From the NCBI GenBank assembly GCA_023078685.1, contig JALGAS010000002.1, forward strand, positions 1,302,001-1,366,000: DNA of 64,000 nucleotides, written 5' to 3'. Shown here one piece after another: positions 23,104 through 33,772 of the stretch (position 1 is its first letter; every line of letters starts with the position of its first letter). Source of the DNA: Neopestalotiopsis rosae (lineage: Eukaryota; Ascomycota; Sordariomycetes; Amphisphaeriales; Sporocadaceae). The translations under genes were made by a program, and so were the position numbers. The notes beneath the pieces are model-generated. The model searched no databases. It worked only from the letters and a program-made list of their open reading frames with translations, and was not told the DNA's origin.

Positions 23104-23847
23104 TCAGGATCTGCGTCCTGCTTCAAGATCGCGCGGACTTGTCTTGCAGTTTTGGCCGGGCGGCAGGTCGGTGGCGGATGTTGAGCCCGTTGGTGGAGGA
23201 TCGGGATCCGCCGAAAGACCTCGCATCAAAGTCGGATCTTCAGGCTGACGAGTCTGGCGGCCATCTCCATATACGAGACTTCGAGTTTTTTCGACGACCA
23301 AGGAAGTATCCGGGCCCTGCAGTATGTAAAGGATAATGCCTCTGGTTCTCATTAACGTTGCAGAGACCATCGATGCGCCTCTTGATAGGCACTTCTTGAG
23401 ACCGGCAGCCAACAGTGTACTAATCTGAGTATAGGTTGGTGCTGAGAGGACGAGGCTTTTATTGTTGTTACCCTGCAAAGTATGACAGAGCCAGATCGTG
23501 GCTAAAGCACAAGCTGTATAGTAACCGCAGTACCTGGGTGATAGTATCTCGCTTTAGTAATCATTCCACTCGATTCAGAAGGATGACATACATGAGTAAT
23601 TTGGCGTCATCCTGGATCCTGGCCAATGAGCACCAGACGAAGAACACAAAGGACATAACCCATGCAGCAAATAATCTTGAATACTGCAGTGTAAGCCTTC
23701 GATAGCTTGAGTGAAGGTGTTGATGCAAACTCACGTAGTTATGGTGATTCGTCCGTAGTCTCCCGGAAATTCAGACGGGTCAATGCCACGAAGTGCTAGT
23801 GCCTCCATGAAGCACACGACGAAAAGAACTCTTCCTACTGTCCACAT
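23104..23847 (-). CDS. tandem 4-TM protein family, copy 6 (divergent, long tail)
   Basis: Exons 23847-23735 (113 nt), 23675-23592 (84 nt) and 23533-23104 (430 nt) give 208 aa. The introns are 59 bp (GTGAGT donor, CAAG acceptor) and 58 bp (GTATGT donor, CCAG acceptor), both phase 2. Sequence identity to the other copies is low, but exon lengths, phases and helix placement match exactly. Helix 2 has the Trp-x-Met-Ser-Phe-Val core. In helix 3 the usual H-L-x-C is replaced by Y-Y-T-A-C. Helix 4 ends A-A-G-L-K-K-C in place of G-L-Q-E-C. The tail lacks the R-L-P-x terminus and continues about 80 residues, rich in Arg, Pro, Asp and Thr. It is either the oldest copy or one under different constraint. 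Confidence 0.65.
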
Positions 23848-26800
23848 GACTCCAGGTTGCCTACTACAGGCGTAAGTGTGTGATATCAAGGATTTCTTGG
23901 CCGGACTGGAATGAAGTGAGAAGATAGATGATCAGGGTAAACAGAGAATTGAGGAGAGAAAAGGTATATATTTCGAGAAACAAAATCGCAGGGAAATTGG
24001 GACTCATATATCCGTATAAGGCCCAGCTCGCAACAAGCCTACACTACTGACTGCGTTGGTTTGGCGATTTCTCTTCATACCCCGATCCGGGGTCCAGAAG
24101 GGTCCATCTTATTCGATGAGATGCAATCAGATCAAGTGATCTCGTTGGTCAGGGAGGGTGGCAATCATAGTTGGGCATCTTTGGCGTGTTTAGGAAAAGA
24201 CGATCAGGGCCATGAAACGACCAGGTACCTGAACCATTATCGGAGATTTTGGGTGACGGAAGTTGGACACATGATCTCCCCGCAGGCTAGTACCTGTTCT
24301 AACTGTCGTTCGATCCCCTACGTTTCGTAAACTCTTACATAAATCGGGGATTTCGCACGTGGCTATGGTGCATCGTGATTGGCTCACTCGGCACGGGGAA
24401 GAACATGACGCGAAAGATAGCCGGTCCGTCGCTGACGACTGCCGATTGTAACAGGTATCTGTTTTCTTCATGATTTCTGTTGGGCACGCTAGAAACAAGA
24501 AGAAAATCTCATGGCGGACGGAGGTAGCTCATACGTCAAAGAAGCGGTAAGATTGTAAACCGGGCAATAATGTCGTATGAGATAATGCTCTCGTGCTCAA
24601 AGTGAACACGCCTGCCTCGAGACTTTTGGATAGGGTACCATAGCAGGGCCCCTTCATAGCAATCATAAAACCGTCGACAATCTTGAGAAATTTCGCAGAT
24701 ACTGGTAAGATGATATTACTAAAGGACACTTTTGACATACAGGTGACAATCAGTCGATCTCTGACAGTCTCATCTTGCCATCAATAATTTGCTTGGGAAT
24801 CAACAAGCCTTACCCGTTATCACTACTTTGAAGGCATTGCCATGGCTGTCCCATAGACCATTCGAAGTGATGGACGTTTAGGCAACGTTCAATTCTTTCT
24901 AGTCTCCCTACAATGTGGAGATATACAAAGTAGTGACTGGGCGAGCCGGGCCACCGCTTGGCACAGTTTGACAAGTATCTTGTATCTGCCACACCTCTTG
25001 GCCCGGGAGACCCGGGAAGTTGGGGTGTTGGATTGCTCTACTCGTGAGTATTCTCGACATGCGGTTGACATGGTCTCCAATTTGCCGGCCTCGACGTCAG
25101 TGTTGAGTGGACACAAGCTGATCGGATCATGTAAGCATTGATTACCGGGAGATTCTGGCAATCCCCATTTCCCTGAGGCTTAGTACAATTCCCAAGGCGG
25201 AGGCATGGGGCGTGTTCTTCGTCGGTAGTCGGGCGACACATACACATTGAATGAAAACCATCTTGAGGAGCTTCCGGCGGTTGCCGTAGCATCATAATAG
25301 ACCCTCTAGCCACCCTACAACTCCTGGAAGGACCGACTCAAGTGCTGAAAGAGGGGTAAAAACGGTCACGTTGGCAGTACGCTCTAGACTTCCTCTCTTC
25401 GACAACAACAACACCATCACACCTCCTCATTCCTGGATTCGTTCCGTCCGGCTGGAAGCAGGGCAGTATCTGCTCCCCGGCGCCGAGTGACTTGTGGAGG
25501 CTATCTTCCCAAGATCGTGATCCCGTCCGCGTATGCGTCAGGTTCCTGTCCAACCACTTACAACCTTCCAGGACCAAATGACACTTACTATGGTTCGGTC
25601 AGTATCATGACCGATATCGTCATAGTGGCAATGAGTACAATTGATAGCAATCTAGTGCTGCGTTCGAACATGATTGGCTCACTGGCATGAGAACAGTGCT
25701 GGGTAGAAACGGCAAACCGCCCCGTCCCCGTTGTGCTTGAGAAAACAGAGGGAGAGAGGACGAACTTCTAAACCGGGCCTTGGCTGCCTCCAGGACAGTA
25801 GGATCCGATTGAGGAATAACACTGGGTGTAGGTCTGTCTACTGTCACAGCCGCTCGGCTTCAAAGCCAAGGTATGAACACGCCCAGGTACAGGCTGCAAA
25901 GAGTTCGATGATAGGGGCCTAACATCGATAAACGAGATACTTGGCTCTGTGACTGTACCTACTTTCTAAGTACAGGCTTACAGTACATCAATTAGCGTGT
26001 TCCTGTGTACCGTTTCAATCAAGTCGATGGTCCTAGAACAGCTTTTCTGGGACACATTGTTTGCTTGGGCCAGTCACTCACCGCGTGACCTATGGTTGGA
26101 GGGAAACACCAGGCTCATCGCATTAGTTCCAACACCAGACTCTCGCACCGAGGAATCTCGGGCCAAAAGACTTTAGCAGCCTGTCTCAGCATTTGGGGGA
26201 GAGGTAGAGGAGGGGGGGCGTCTTGGAAGGAAGGAGTGTCCCCATCACTGGAGGCTGAATGACGACATGCGAGAAGGAGGTGTCATGGTCTAGAATCTTG
26301 GCCATGACCTAGGGGTTGAGGTGTCAGGGCAGGCAAGCGTTCGATTAAGGGCACAGAAGAAGCAGAAAACGTTCTTAGGGAGAGAGAAGGATGCTGGCCC
26401 CAGCATCGTTGACAATTAGGTCAAAGGTCAATCCCACAGATGAGGACCGAAACCGTTGAGGCCAAGAGAGAAAGTAAGTAGTCGTGGTATCATCAATGTG
26501 GGAAAATCACTCTCTCTACATACGCAGGTACCGGCAAGACCATGGTACTGCTGGTCAAACTCTAAGAGTAGGTAAGAGTACAGGCAGGCTTGGCTGCACT
26601 CATTGGCGTGGAGGTTCAACAGAAAACCATAGGGTATATGGTAGCAGCTCGCAGAAGAGAGTGACAATCCGACCAGCATTGCGTTGTGTCCATCCTGGTT
26701 CTGGTTGGATATTATTTTGTCCGCCATTGGAAAGTCATGGAGGGCCAAATCCCCAATCAGGCGGTTATACTTTTAGGTTGGTCGCGCAGTGGATGGTGGA

Positions 26801-27569
26801 AGTTTCATTCGAAAGCATGCCCTTTAAAACACATTTGGTAGCTCTAATTACTATATTGAGTGTGGTATTTCAATTAAGCACCAGTCTGTCAGATGTACCA
26901 GGCTGCTGGATTGGCTTTAATTCGCGCGATTCGAAGTAACTTTCATTTCCTGGAAGTGGCCTGAGTCATATGTTTGGGAGTCCAAGTAATTGAGTATAGC
27001 CTTCCTGTATCGCCAAAATAAGAGTGAACCAGCTCTCAACAATGTTTCTGAATGTTCTCTATGAGTAAACTGAACAGCCTTTCCTGGAAGTCATGATGTT
27101 GCCATCTTATTTTTAACATTACATGTTGATTCCTGGCAATGGTAGTTACGAAAATCCAAACTGCCTTTACACATCTCACAACATCTTTTTGCCTAATGAG
27201 TAGGTGGAACTGACCAAACCCAACTCGAGATAGAGTCCAGGCTACCATGACACTTATCTAGTTTATCGACAATTTAACGGGTGGGTAGAGGTTACTCGTA
27301 GTTCAGGACTGCCCCTAACATCCCTATTATATTCCTGTTCTTTGATGTGAAGACAGCGGCTCTTGTACTGGACAATTACCGGACGATACATTCCCAGCTC
27401 TCGCTATCGTACTAAGGACTCTAGATCAATGATATCGACGCAGCATTGGCCGGGATATCCCAGATGGTCCAGCCTATATCCTAAAAGAGAAAGTGAGCCA
27501 GCCTTGTGGATAACATTGAATTTTAATTTGAGATCGTCTTGATCATACTGTCTGGGAGCATTCTATTCC
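23848..27569. other. gene-poor region right of the array
   Basis: About 3.7 kb. Minus-strand frames at 24529-24738 and 24190-24498 could be joined by a GTATGA...CTAG intron, but the product resembles nothing I know. A plus-strand stretch near 26520-26570 encodes a G-T-G-K-T P-loop-like string and then stops. Both are too weak to call. Confidence 0.35.
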
Positions 27570-28134
27570 CTACGCTAGAAGGTATTTGATCAACAAGCGC
27601 CGTTGAGAGTTAAACCGACAATGGTTGAAGGCAACAACTTCTGCCTCGTTTGAGGTCCATTCACTCGATTCTTTGACGTAGGGCTTTCCCTTCTCTCGCC
27701 GAGTCATGTCTTCCGCAAAGCATCTTCGGCATTGGTCACGCTCTTCAGCTAATTCAATTCCAGTTTTCAACGACTACAAATACAGCATAAGTAGCATGAC
27801 GGCCGGCTGACACCACCGAATTATTACGCAATTATCTAAGATCCTATTGGCCTCATGAGCCTGCAGGACTTGCATCACTTGCTCCAGCTTCTTGGTGCTC
27901 GATTAGTCAACGCGTGATACCAGTCGATACTTTGGCACCGTGTTGAGTGCCTGTGGCTGATATTTTCAATTTGCACACTTGTACTTTTAGTTCTTGTTGC
28001 AATAAGGAAGGAGGGAGGTGGACGTCTGCAAGTTTTATGTGGATGCGGGAGACGGAGACTTCTGTTACCTGCTTACTCCACCCGTCAAGGAGCGAGTCGT
28101 CCATGATTGACTTGCCGAGGGTGGTTTCTTTCAT
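27570..28134 (-). other. possible small multi-exon gene or remnant
   Basis: A true ATG at 28134 opens a 75-codon frame with balanced composition. A second frame (27770-27570) is also coding-like. They might be linked by a short intron after 28134's frame and a 54-bp GTAATA...GTAG intron before 27770, via a middle exon reading K-L-E-Q-V-M-Q-V-L-Q. The first intron would be only about 40 bp, which is short, so the model is doubtful. No domain is recognised. Confidence 0.22.
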
Positions 28135-28202
28135 ATATTAGGATTGCTTATCGACTCTGAGAATACCGATGTCTCTTCAGATTCTTCCAGGAAGGTACTA
28201 AG

Positions 28203-28649
28203 ATGCGACTAGAAAGGCTTTACTCTCTACTTGTCTTTTTTGGAATCATTGTCGGCCTCAAGCCACACTATCATAGGAAGCCTCGAAATCTGTCTGTATC
28301 CTCGCTCCAGAAAAACATTAGTTTACGTGAGTGGTGGAGGCGCCCTACATTGCTGACTCGCACGATAGGTGCTGAGTTAGAGCTGATAGCATCTGAGACA
28401 ATATTAGTCGGACAACTGGGCAGTATTTTGGTCACGTATTTTCTGCTCATTTGGAAAAATCGTGGTACGTATACTTGTGGCGTTGTGTTATTGTTGTGTA
28501 TATGGATGCTATCATGGTTGCTCTGGCATACTGCAAATCAAGCAGTGTTGAGACGTTTACCGTTACTATTCCTTCGGCGAGGACGAACATCTTTCTCACT
28601 TCTTGACCCACTACACAAGCGTTCACTCTCAAATTCCAGAATAGGGTAA
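28203..28649 (+). CDS. hypothetical small membrane protein
   Basis: An uninterrupted 148-codon frame from a true ATG. Hydrophobic segments lie at about residues 6-19, 66-83 and 95-110. Between the first two is a basic loop (H-Y-H-R-K-P-R) and a W-W-R-R motif. A GTACGT at 28465 and an AG at 28545 would define an 81-bp intron that keeps the frame, and splicing would remove the third hydrophobic segment. No family is recognised. It lies tail-to-tail with the AlkB gene, only about 44 bp away, so the two 3' UTRs would overlap. Composition is AT-rich. It could be a real lineage-specific gene or a chance frame. Confidence 0.35.
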   Translation: MRLERLYSLLVFFGIIVGLKPHYHRKPRNLSVSSLQKNISLREWWRRPTLLTRTIGAELELIASETILVGQLGSILVTYFLLIWKNRGTYTCGVVLLLCIWMLSWLLWHTANQAVLRRLPLLFLRRGRTSFSLLDPLHKRSLSNSRIG

Positions 28650-28693
28650 TCTAGAATGGCTCCTATATTGGACGCCCCTAGTCAATTCAAGTT

Positions 28694-30115
28694 TCATGTT
28701 ACATTGGTTGCACCCAAGGGCAAGTGAGATGCTCCCTTCTTGTACCGCGCACGATCCCAGCTCGGATTTCCATCATCGTCGAAATCTGCCCACTGGAAGA
28801 AGGAGCACTTTTCCTTGCCAGGGACGTATCCACCATGACACATCCAGAAGTATTTTGAGTGGTTCTCCTTTCTCCTCTGAACCACTTTCAAGACGGCTGG
28901 GATGCCGCATCTGCATTTTGGGGTGAGCTTGGGATGCAAATTGGCCTTGTAGTCCCGATACGTGACATTGATTCTCCTATTGCCAGCTATTGGGTGTGGG
29001 TCAATGACCTGGGCAGGGGCAATTGAATGCTTCCATTCTTCCTGCATCTCGGCATGCATGACGAGCAGCGAGTTGTGAGGCAAGTGAATGGCAATCTGCC
29101 CTTCCAGGTCGGGAGTATCGGTAGTCTTGTCGTCTGCGTCTTTCGGCACGATCCTTCGGACACGAAACTCCCGAGCTACTCCAAGAGACAGTGAGCCGAT
29201 GACGGCTCGCGGACCCAAGTATGTGAGCTGGTCACTGTGGTAGCCAACATTCTCCTGTGGTCCGGCGTAGCAATTTACGAAAGCAGCATTTGGCTTCCAA
29301 GTGTCCGGCGATTGAAATTTGAGCTTTTCGCCTCGCGGGTACACAGTCTTGATGCGTTTCCCGATTTCTCGGTTCACACTCTCCTGGACCAGTGGCTTGA
29401 CGCGAAGTAGCTGGGAAGTAATCTTGCGTACATCCTAGAATAATAGTTTCAGCCATATATACTTACAATTCCCTGCCTACGACATTAAGAAGAGATGGTG
29501 ACGGCAAATACTCACTGTGAGTCTCGCACCATTGTAAAAGTAGTCATGCTTTTGTATATTGAGCTCCTCGTCCGTCTCCACGTAGAATGTCGAAGTATGT
29601 GGACTTTGCACAACATTGTCGAAAAGCTTAAAAGTTATCTTTTCGAAAGTTTTGGACTCTTCCAGCATTTCCATGAGAAGATCATTTGCCATCTCAGCCG
29701 GCAAAAAGTTGTGAATTATGCTACATGGCGTCTGCTCGGCGATATCCTCTGGATCGTACATGTGGAGCGTCGTGCCCTTCTTGGACATTAGTCGCGGCTT
29801 CTTTGGCGATGAAGCATCTCCGGTGCCTGCCTGATTCCCTTTGAAGAACTTGAGCGATGTCTGAGAGCCAATGACTGCAGGATTTCGAAGCTTCTTTTCC
29901 TCCTTTGGGATATCCAGAATGCTCAGAGCCTCCGACGCGGCTTCAATGGATCCATCATGCTCAAGCAGACAGTCGAGCAACGCCTCTTGGCCAACATTGG
30001 GATGCAAAGATGCTAGAATGGCCAGCTTCACATCTGTGGATTCGCTGTCATCATCCTGTATCACCTCTGTTGTTGTTTCGGATTTTCGCTTCTTGCCCTT
30101 GAGCCAAGCCTCCAT
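28694..30115 (-). CDS. AlkB-like 2OG-Fe(II) dioxygenase with CUE and GRF zinc-finger domains
   Basis: Two exons (30115-29516 and 29434-28694) joined across an 81-bp GTGAGT...CTAG phase-0 intron give 446 aa. Domains in order: a CUE-like ubiquitin-binding segment (about residues 29-66); a serine/lysine-rich linker; an AlkB oxygenase core (about 130-362); and a C-terminal GRF zinc ribbon (374-416). The iron triad is visible as H266-x-D268 and H336. The 2-oxoglutarate-binding arginines are R354 and R360 in the R-R-I-N-V-T-Y-R motif. GRF ligands are C374, C376, C399 and C410. ALKBH2/3-type enzymes oxidatively remove alkyl groups from bases in nuclear DNA or RNA. The GRF domain suggests binding to single-stranded nucleic acid. 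It is divergent from PEX7 with a 550-bp shared upstream region. Confidence 0.92.
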
Positions 30116-30665
30116 GATGACGCCGAGAAACAGCCACTATGTCCTGGAGACGACTGTCTTCAATACTGTACATGACGAACGCTTAAAGGTCGTGAGGACA
30201 GCGAGATCGATGGGCATGAGTGAAGTATCTTTGATTGTCTTTGGTCCAAGTATCGAAATATTGAAATGTGGACTACAAGTTTGACTCAGACATCAGACTT
30301 TTGACAAGGCAGCAAGGGCGTGCAATGAAACAATGACGGCCTTGACGTTCTAAAGAGGCAAGCTAAATGTCTAGTATATCTAGCGGGTGAGTTCCGCGCT
30401 GTGCCCTTGCCCAACTGCCTGGACAGCACTAGCAGTGGGGGTGGGCTGAACTTGAACCCCGGTCGTAGCAATCGCAAGTAACCGAGGCCCCGCCTTTAGT
30501 TTGAGCCCGCCAAAAGGCGTTGCCCATGGGGCAGTAGAGGAGCTTCTACCCTCGACATGTGCCGAGATCGCGACCTTCTTTTTTCCTTCTTCATTCTATA
30601 GGCAAAACTTCAACGTTTTTCTTTCTCAGCTTCATGTACTAATTAACCAATCAACGCCCCCGACC
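30116..30665. promoter_or_regulatory. shared divergent upstream region of the AlkB gene and PEX7
   Basis: A 550-bp region between two start codons facing away from each other. The PEX7-proximal part has a CT-rich tract (about 30575-30640) typical of fungal core promoters. I see no specific binding site I would name. Confidence 0.5.
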
Positions 30666-31872
30666 ATGGAGGCGCCTATGCTGGAGTTCCGGACGGCCGG
30701 CTTCAACCCCTACGCCGTCAAATACTCGCCTTACTACGATTCGCGCATTGCGGTCGCATCTGCCGCCAACTATGGCATTGTAGGGAACGGGCGCCTGTTC
30801 TGCTTGGGATTGGGGCCTCAGGGTATACAGGTGGAGAGAACGTATGTTCTGATGCGAGACATAGCCATAAGTTCGGCAGAGAAAGAAAGACTGATCATTG
30901 GCTTGCTCTATAAAGATTCGACACGAACGATGCCCAGTATGATCTCGCCTGGTCGGAACTCAACGAGAACCAGCTATTGGTGGCCTGCGGCGATGGCTCC
31001 ATCAAGCTCTACGATACGAATGTCGCCGATTTCCCCGTCATGAACTTTCACGAACACAAGCGAGAAACATTTTCAGTGGCCTGGAGCCCGATCACGAAAG
31101 ATACCTTTGCCTCGAGTTCGTGGGACGGCACGGTAAAGATTGTAGGCGCTTCCATCTCAGACCAACCTTTGTTCAGACGGTTTTACTGACCCAATATATT
31201 TCTTTCCAGTGGTCACCAGCAAGAAAAGACTCCATTAAGACATTGCCCGTAGGAAACTGCGCCTACAGCACCTCGTATTGCCCCTCGAACCCCAATATCA
31301 TATCCGCCGTCTCGACCGACTCGCACCTGCGCATCTTTGACCTCCGGACGCCCATTAACGCTCAATACCACCTGGTCAACAAGATCCCCGTACACGCCTC
31401 GCCGGCGACGCCGCTGCCACCGGGCCTCGCGCCCCCAGCCATGCCCGCTGAGGTCCTGACCCACGACTGGAACAAGTACAATGACGCCGTGGTGGCCACG
31501 GGAGGCGTGGACCGTGTGATCCGCACCTTCGACATTCGCGCCACCACGCCCGGACCGGCGTCCATTATGGCAGGCCACGACTACGCCGTCCGCCGTCTGG
31601 CCTGGAGCCCGCACGCCCGCGACGTGCTTATCAGCGCCAGCTACGACATGACGGTCCGTCTCTGGACCGACGGGTCCACCATGGCGGGAGTAGGGGCCGA
31701 GAACGCGCCCGTACGGCCCGGCGTACAGCTCGGTGTCATGAACCGGCATACCGAGTTTGCCGTTGGCGTCGACTGGTGTCTCTTTGGCGTGGGCGGCTGG
31801 GTCGCTACGGTGGGCTGGGACGAGAGGGTGCTTCTCTGGGATGCGAACCAGCTCATTCGCGGACGAGGTTGA
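30666..31872 (+). CDS. PEX7: peroxin 7, PTS2 receptor (WD40 protein)
   Basis: Three exons (30666-30841, 30916-31141 and 31210-31872) with introns of 74 and 68 bp give 354 aa. The protein is a single WD40 propeller. Repeat signatures include L-L-V-A-C-G-D-G-S-I-K-L-Y, F-A-S-S-S-W-D-G-T-V-K-I, the H-D-W-N-K-Y block and a final V-A-T-V-G-W-D-E-R-V-L-L-W. The N-terminal F-N-P-Y-A-V-K-Y-S-P-Y-Y is the diagnostic PEX7 start. Peroxin 7 binds N-terminal PTS2 signals of matrix proteins in the cytosol and, with a co-receptor (PEX20 in filamentous fungi), delivers them to the peroxisome. A Pro/Ala-rich loop (about residues 197-215) enlarges one repeat connection. Length fits the family. Confidence 0.95.
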
Positions 31873-32974
31873 TATAGGAATCTGATTCTGGAAGGGAACA
31901 GATTCCAAACTCGAAGTTAGAGAACCTGCACCGGGGCAGGACGAGATGACAAAGACATGGGGCGCCATGAGTAAAGAACCCGTTGAGGGAGAAAACGCTA
32001 GACCCCGAAGCACAAGAGATGTCCTCTCTCCACGTTTGTCAGAAGGACATGATGGCGCATTTGTCGGTTTTAAATAACCCAGCATGATCTACCAGTTCAC
32101 GATTGGGCATAGACTTGAGGACGGGAGAGAAAACCTCCCTACATCCCAGACAACATATCAAATATAACACATATCTTAACCTCAACCACTACAAATATAT
32201 ATATCATCAAGAATATCAAGGTCATTTGCTTCATGACAAGTGTGTCGAGTGTTCAGAGCGATTGAAATATGGCGACTCCAGGCACGTCGAGATAATCCTC
32301 ACGCTATAGATGTGATAATGTAGAAGAGGTTGCATTTCTTGTTGAACAGTCATACCCACCCAATGACGAGATTGCATTATTGCTGTCAAGATCATATTCA
32401 ACCAGATCCACATGAACATTTGTTCTTCTTAGCAAGTTGTTACTATTCGTTATTGACTTGGATCAAAGAACGCGTGTTGCTTGTTTTACTCAATTTCTTT
32501 TTATCATTAACCATTCCTCGTGAGTCGTTACTCGATAGACCAACCAACCAACAACACCCAGAAAATAATTAACAACATTGCCAATTTAGAGAAATCCAAA
32601 CATCAGGATTGCCAAATTCCCCATAACACCACGTAAGCTATCGTTGAGAACATTGAAAGTCCCCTATCATTCTGAATGTGTAACATATTGAATGTACACC
32701 ATAGCTGAAAAAACAACCCAAAAGAAATAGCAGCCCAAATGAAACACGCAGTAACCTTTCAAGATGCCACCATTCATGACTCTGTAGCGGTCGGCGGCCC
32801 ATAAAACTCCCGCAATGAGGCAGGAGGCAGTAGAAACTATATGTAGGTAGTGGAAGTGGGCCATGAAGGTCCGAAATGTAGGACACTGCCTGAATACAGT
32901 TTCTACTACCTCCATAACTGCGTACAGATCCAGCTAATATCACTGAAATCTCCCCTGACCCTACCAAACTCCTT
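31873..32974. other. convergent intergenic region
   Basis: About 1.1 kb between the ends of PEX7 (+) and the repeat-containing gene (-). It is AT-rich, especially 32100-32600. A frame at 32638-33135 (-) overlaps the next gene in another frame and is not supported. Confidence 0.45.
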
Positions 32975-33772
32975 TTACTCCCACGACTCCCTTCGAATGT
33001 CATACTCCTCCGGGTCCCAATGGTTGGATAACCCGGAGATTGATCCTTGACTGTATGGGCTGCCGCCAATGAATGTTGCAGAACTGCCTGCTGGAGTAAC
33101 GACCACGTCATTGGGTTCAGATGAAGTTCCGGCAACTGGGCCGGTAACGGTCTGGGGAACTACAGTGACTGTGACTGTTCCACTGGGTCCAGATGAAGTT
33201 CTAGTAACTGGGCCGGTAACTGTCTGGGGAACTACAGTAACTGTGACTCCTCCATTGGTACCCGGAGCGGTTCCAGCAACGTGACCCGTAACGGGCGAGG
33301 GCACCACGGTCACGGTCACGGTCACAACTCCTGCGCCAGTCGCTGCGCCCGCAACAGGTCCCTCAACGGTGGTGGTAACTGTGAGAGAAGATGCCTCGTT
33401 GGAGGCCGGCTGCGCATTGTGTCCCGTTTCCGGCACAGGATCTCGGAGGGGAACAAGGGCTGGCATAGTAGTGTCCACATCCAGAGATCCTGATCCAGAA
33501 CTGTCCGAGTTGCTGACGACAGTTGCAGGACTTGCTCGGCCAGAGGACGGCTCCGTACCGTCCTCTTCGGAATCTTCCAAAGTTGCTTGGAAAATTGCCA
33601 TTGCTTCGTAGACAGAATCCAACTGATGCGCGAATTCCATCTCTCTGATCTCAATTTGTCTCCTTAAATGCAAAAGCCTCTGCTCACTCTCCACGATCAG
33701 CCCCTGATTCCTCAGCTGGTCGGCCCGGAGCCTACTATACTCATCCATGCATTCCGGACAAACGTATGGCAT
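32975..33772 (-). CDS. hypothetical protein with coiled coil and Val/Thr repeats
   Basis: A single 265-codon frame from a true ATG. The N-terminus holds a C-P-E-C pair that could be half of a zinc-binding site. A charged helical stretch (about residues 14-70) likely forms a coiled coil. An acidic/Ser-rich linker follows. Residues about 125-240 carry three imperfect 24-residue repeats with the core V-T-V-T-V-V-P-Q-T-V-T-G-P-V. There is no signal peptide or membrane helix. Val-Thr repeats of this kind are common in fungal surface proteins, but without a secretion signal that reading does not fit. It could be missing a 5' exon. Family not recognised. Confidence 0.6.
   Translation of the reverse strand: MPYVCPECMDEYSRLRADQLRNQGLIVESEQRLLHLRRQIEIREMEFAHQLDSVYEAMAIFQATLEDSEEDGTEPSSGRASPATVVSNSDSSGSGSLDVDTTMPALVPLRDPVPETGHNAQPASNEASSLTVTTTVEGPVAGAATGAGVVTVTVTVVPSPVTGHVAGTAPGTNGGVTVTVVPQTVTGPVTRTSSGPSGTVTVTVVPQTVTGPVAGTSSEPNDVVVTPAGSSATFIGGSPYSQGSISGLSNHWDPEEYDIRRESWE
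33112..33330. repeat. 72-bp tandem repeat inside the hypothetical gene
   Basis: About three head-to-tail units of 72 bp, with period visible in GGGCCGGTAAC and TGGGGAACTACAGT blocks; the third unit is more diverged. The length is a multiple of three, so the units encode 24-residue repeats and can change number without breaking the frame. Confidence 0.75.

Noticed and set aside
24190..24738. Two minus-strand frames joined by a GTATGA...CTAG intron
   Set aside because: A plausible intron exists, but the joined product has no recognisable domain and the phase could not be confirmed.
25338..25847. Minus-strand exon-like segment with a hydrophobic stretch and a GTAAGT donor
   Set aside because: The only nearby acceptor I could test gives an immediate stop after joining, so it is not a family copy.
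30430..30490. tRNA-like T-arm string (GAACTTGAACCCC)
   Set aside because: No matching acceptor stem, D-arm or anticodon arm could be folded around it.
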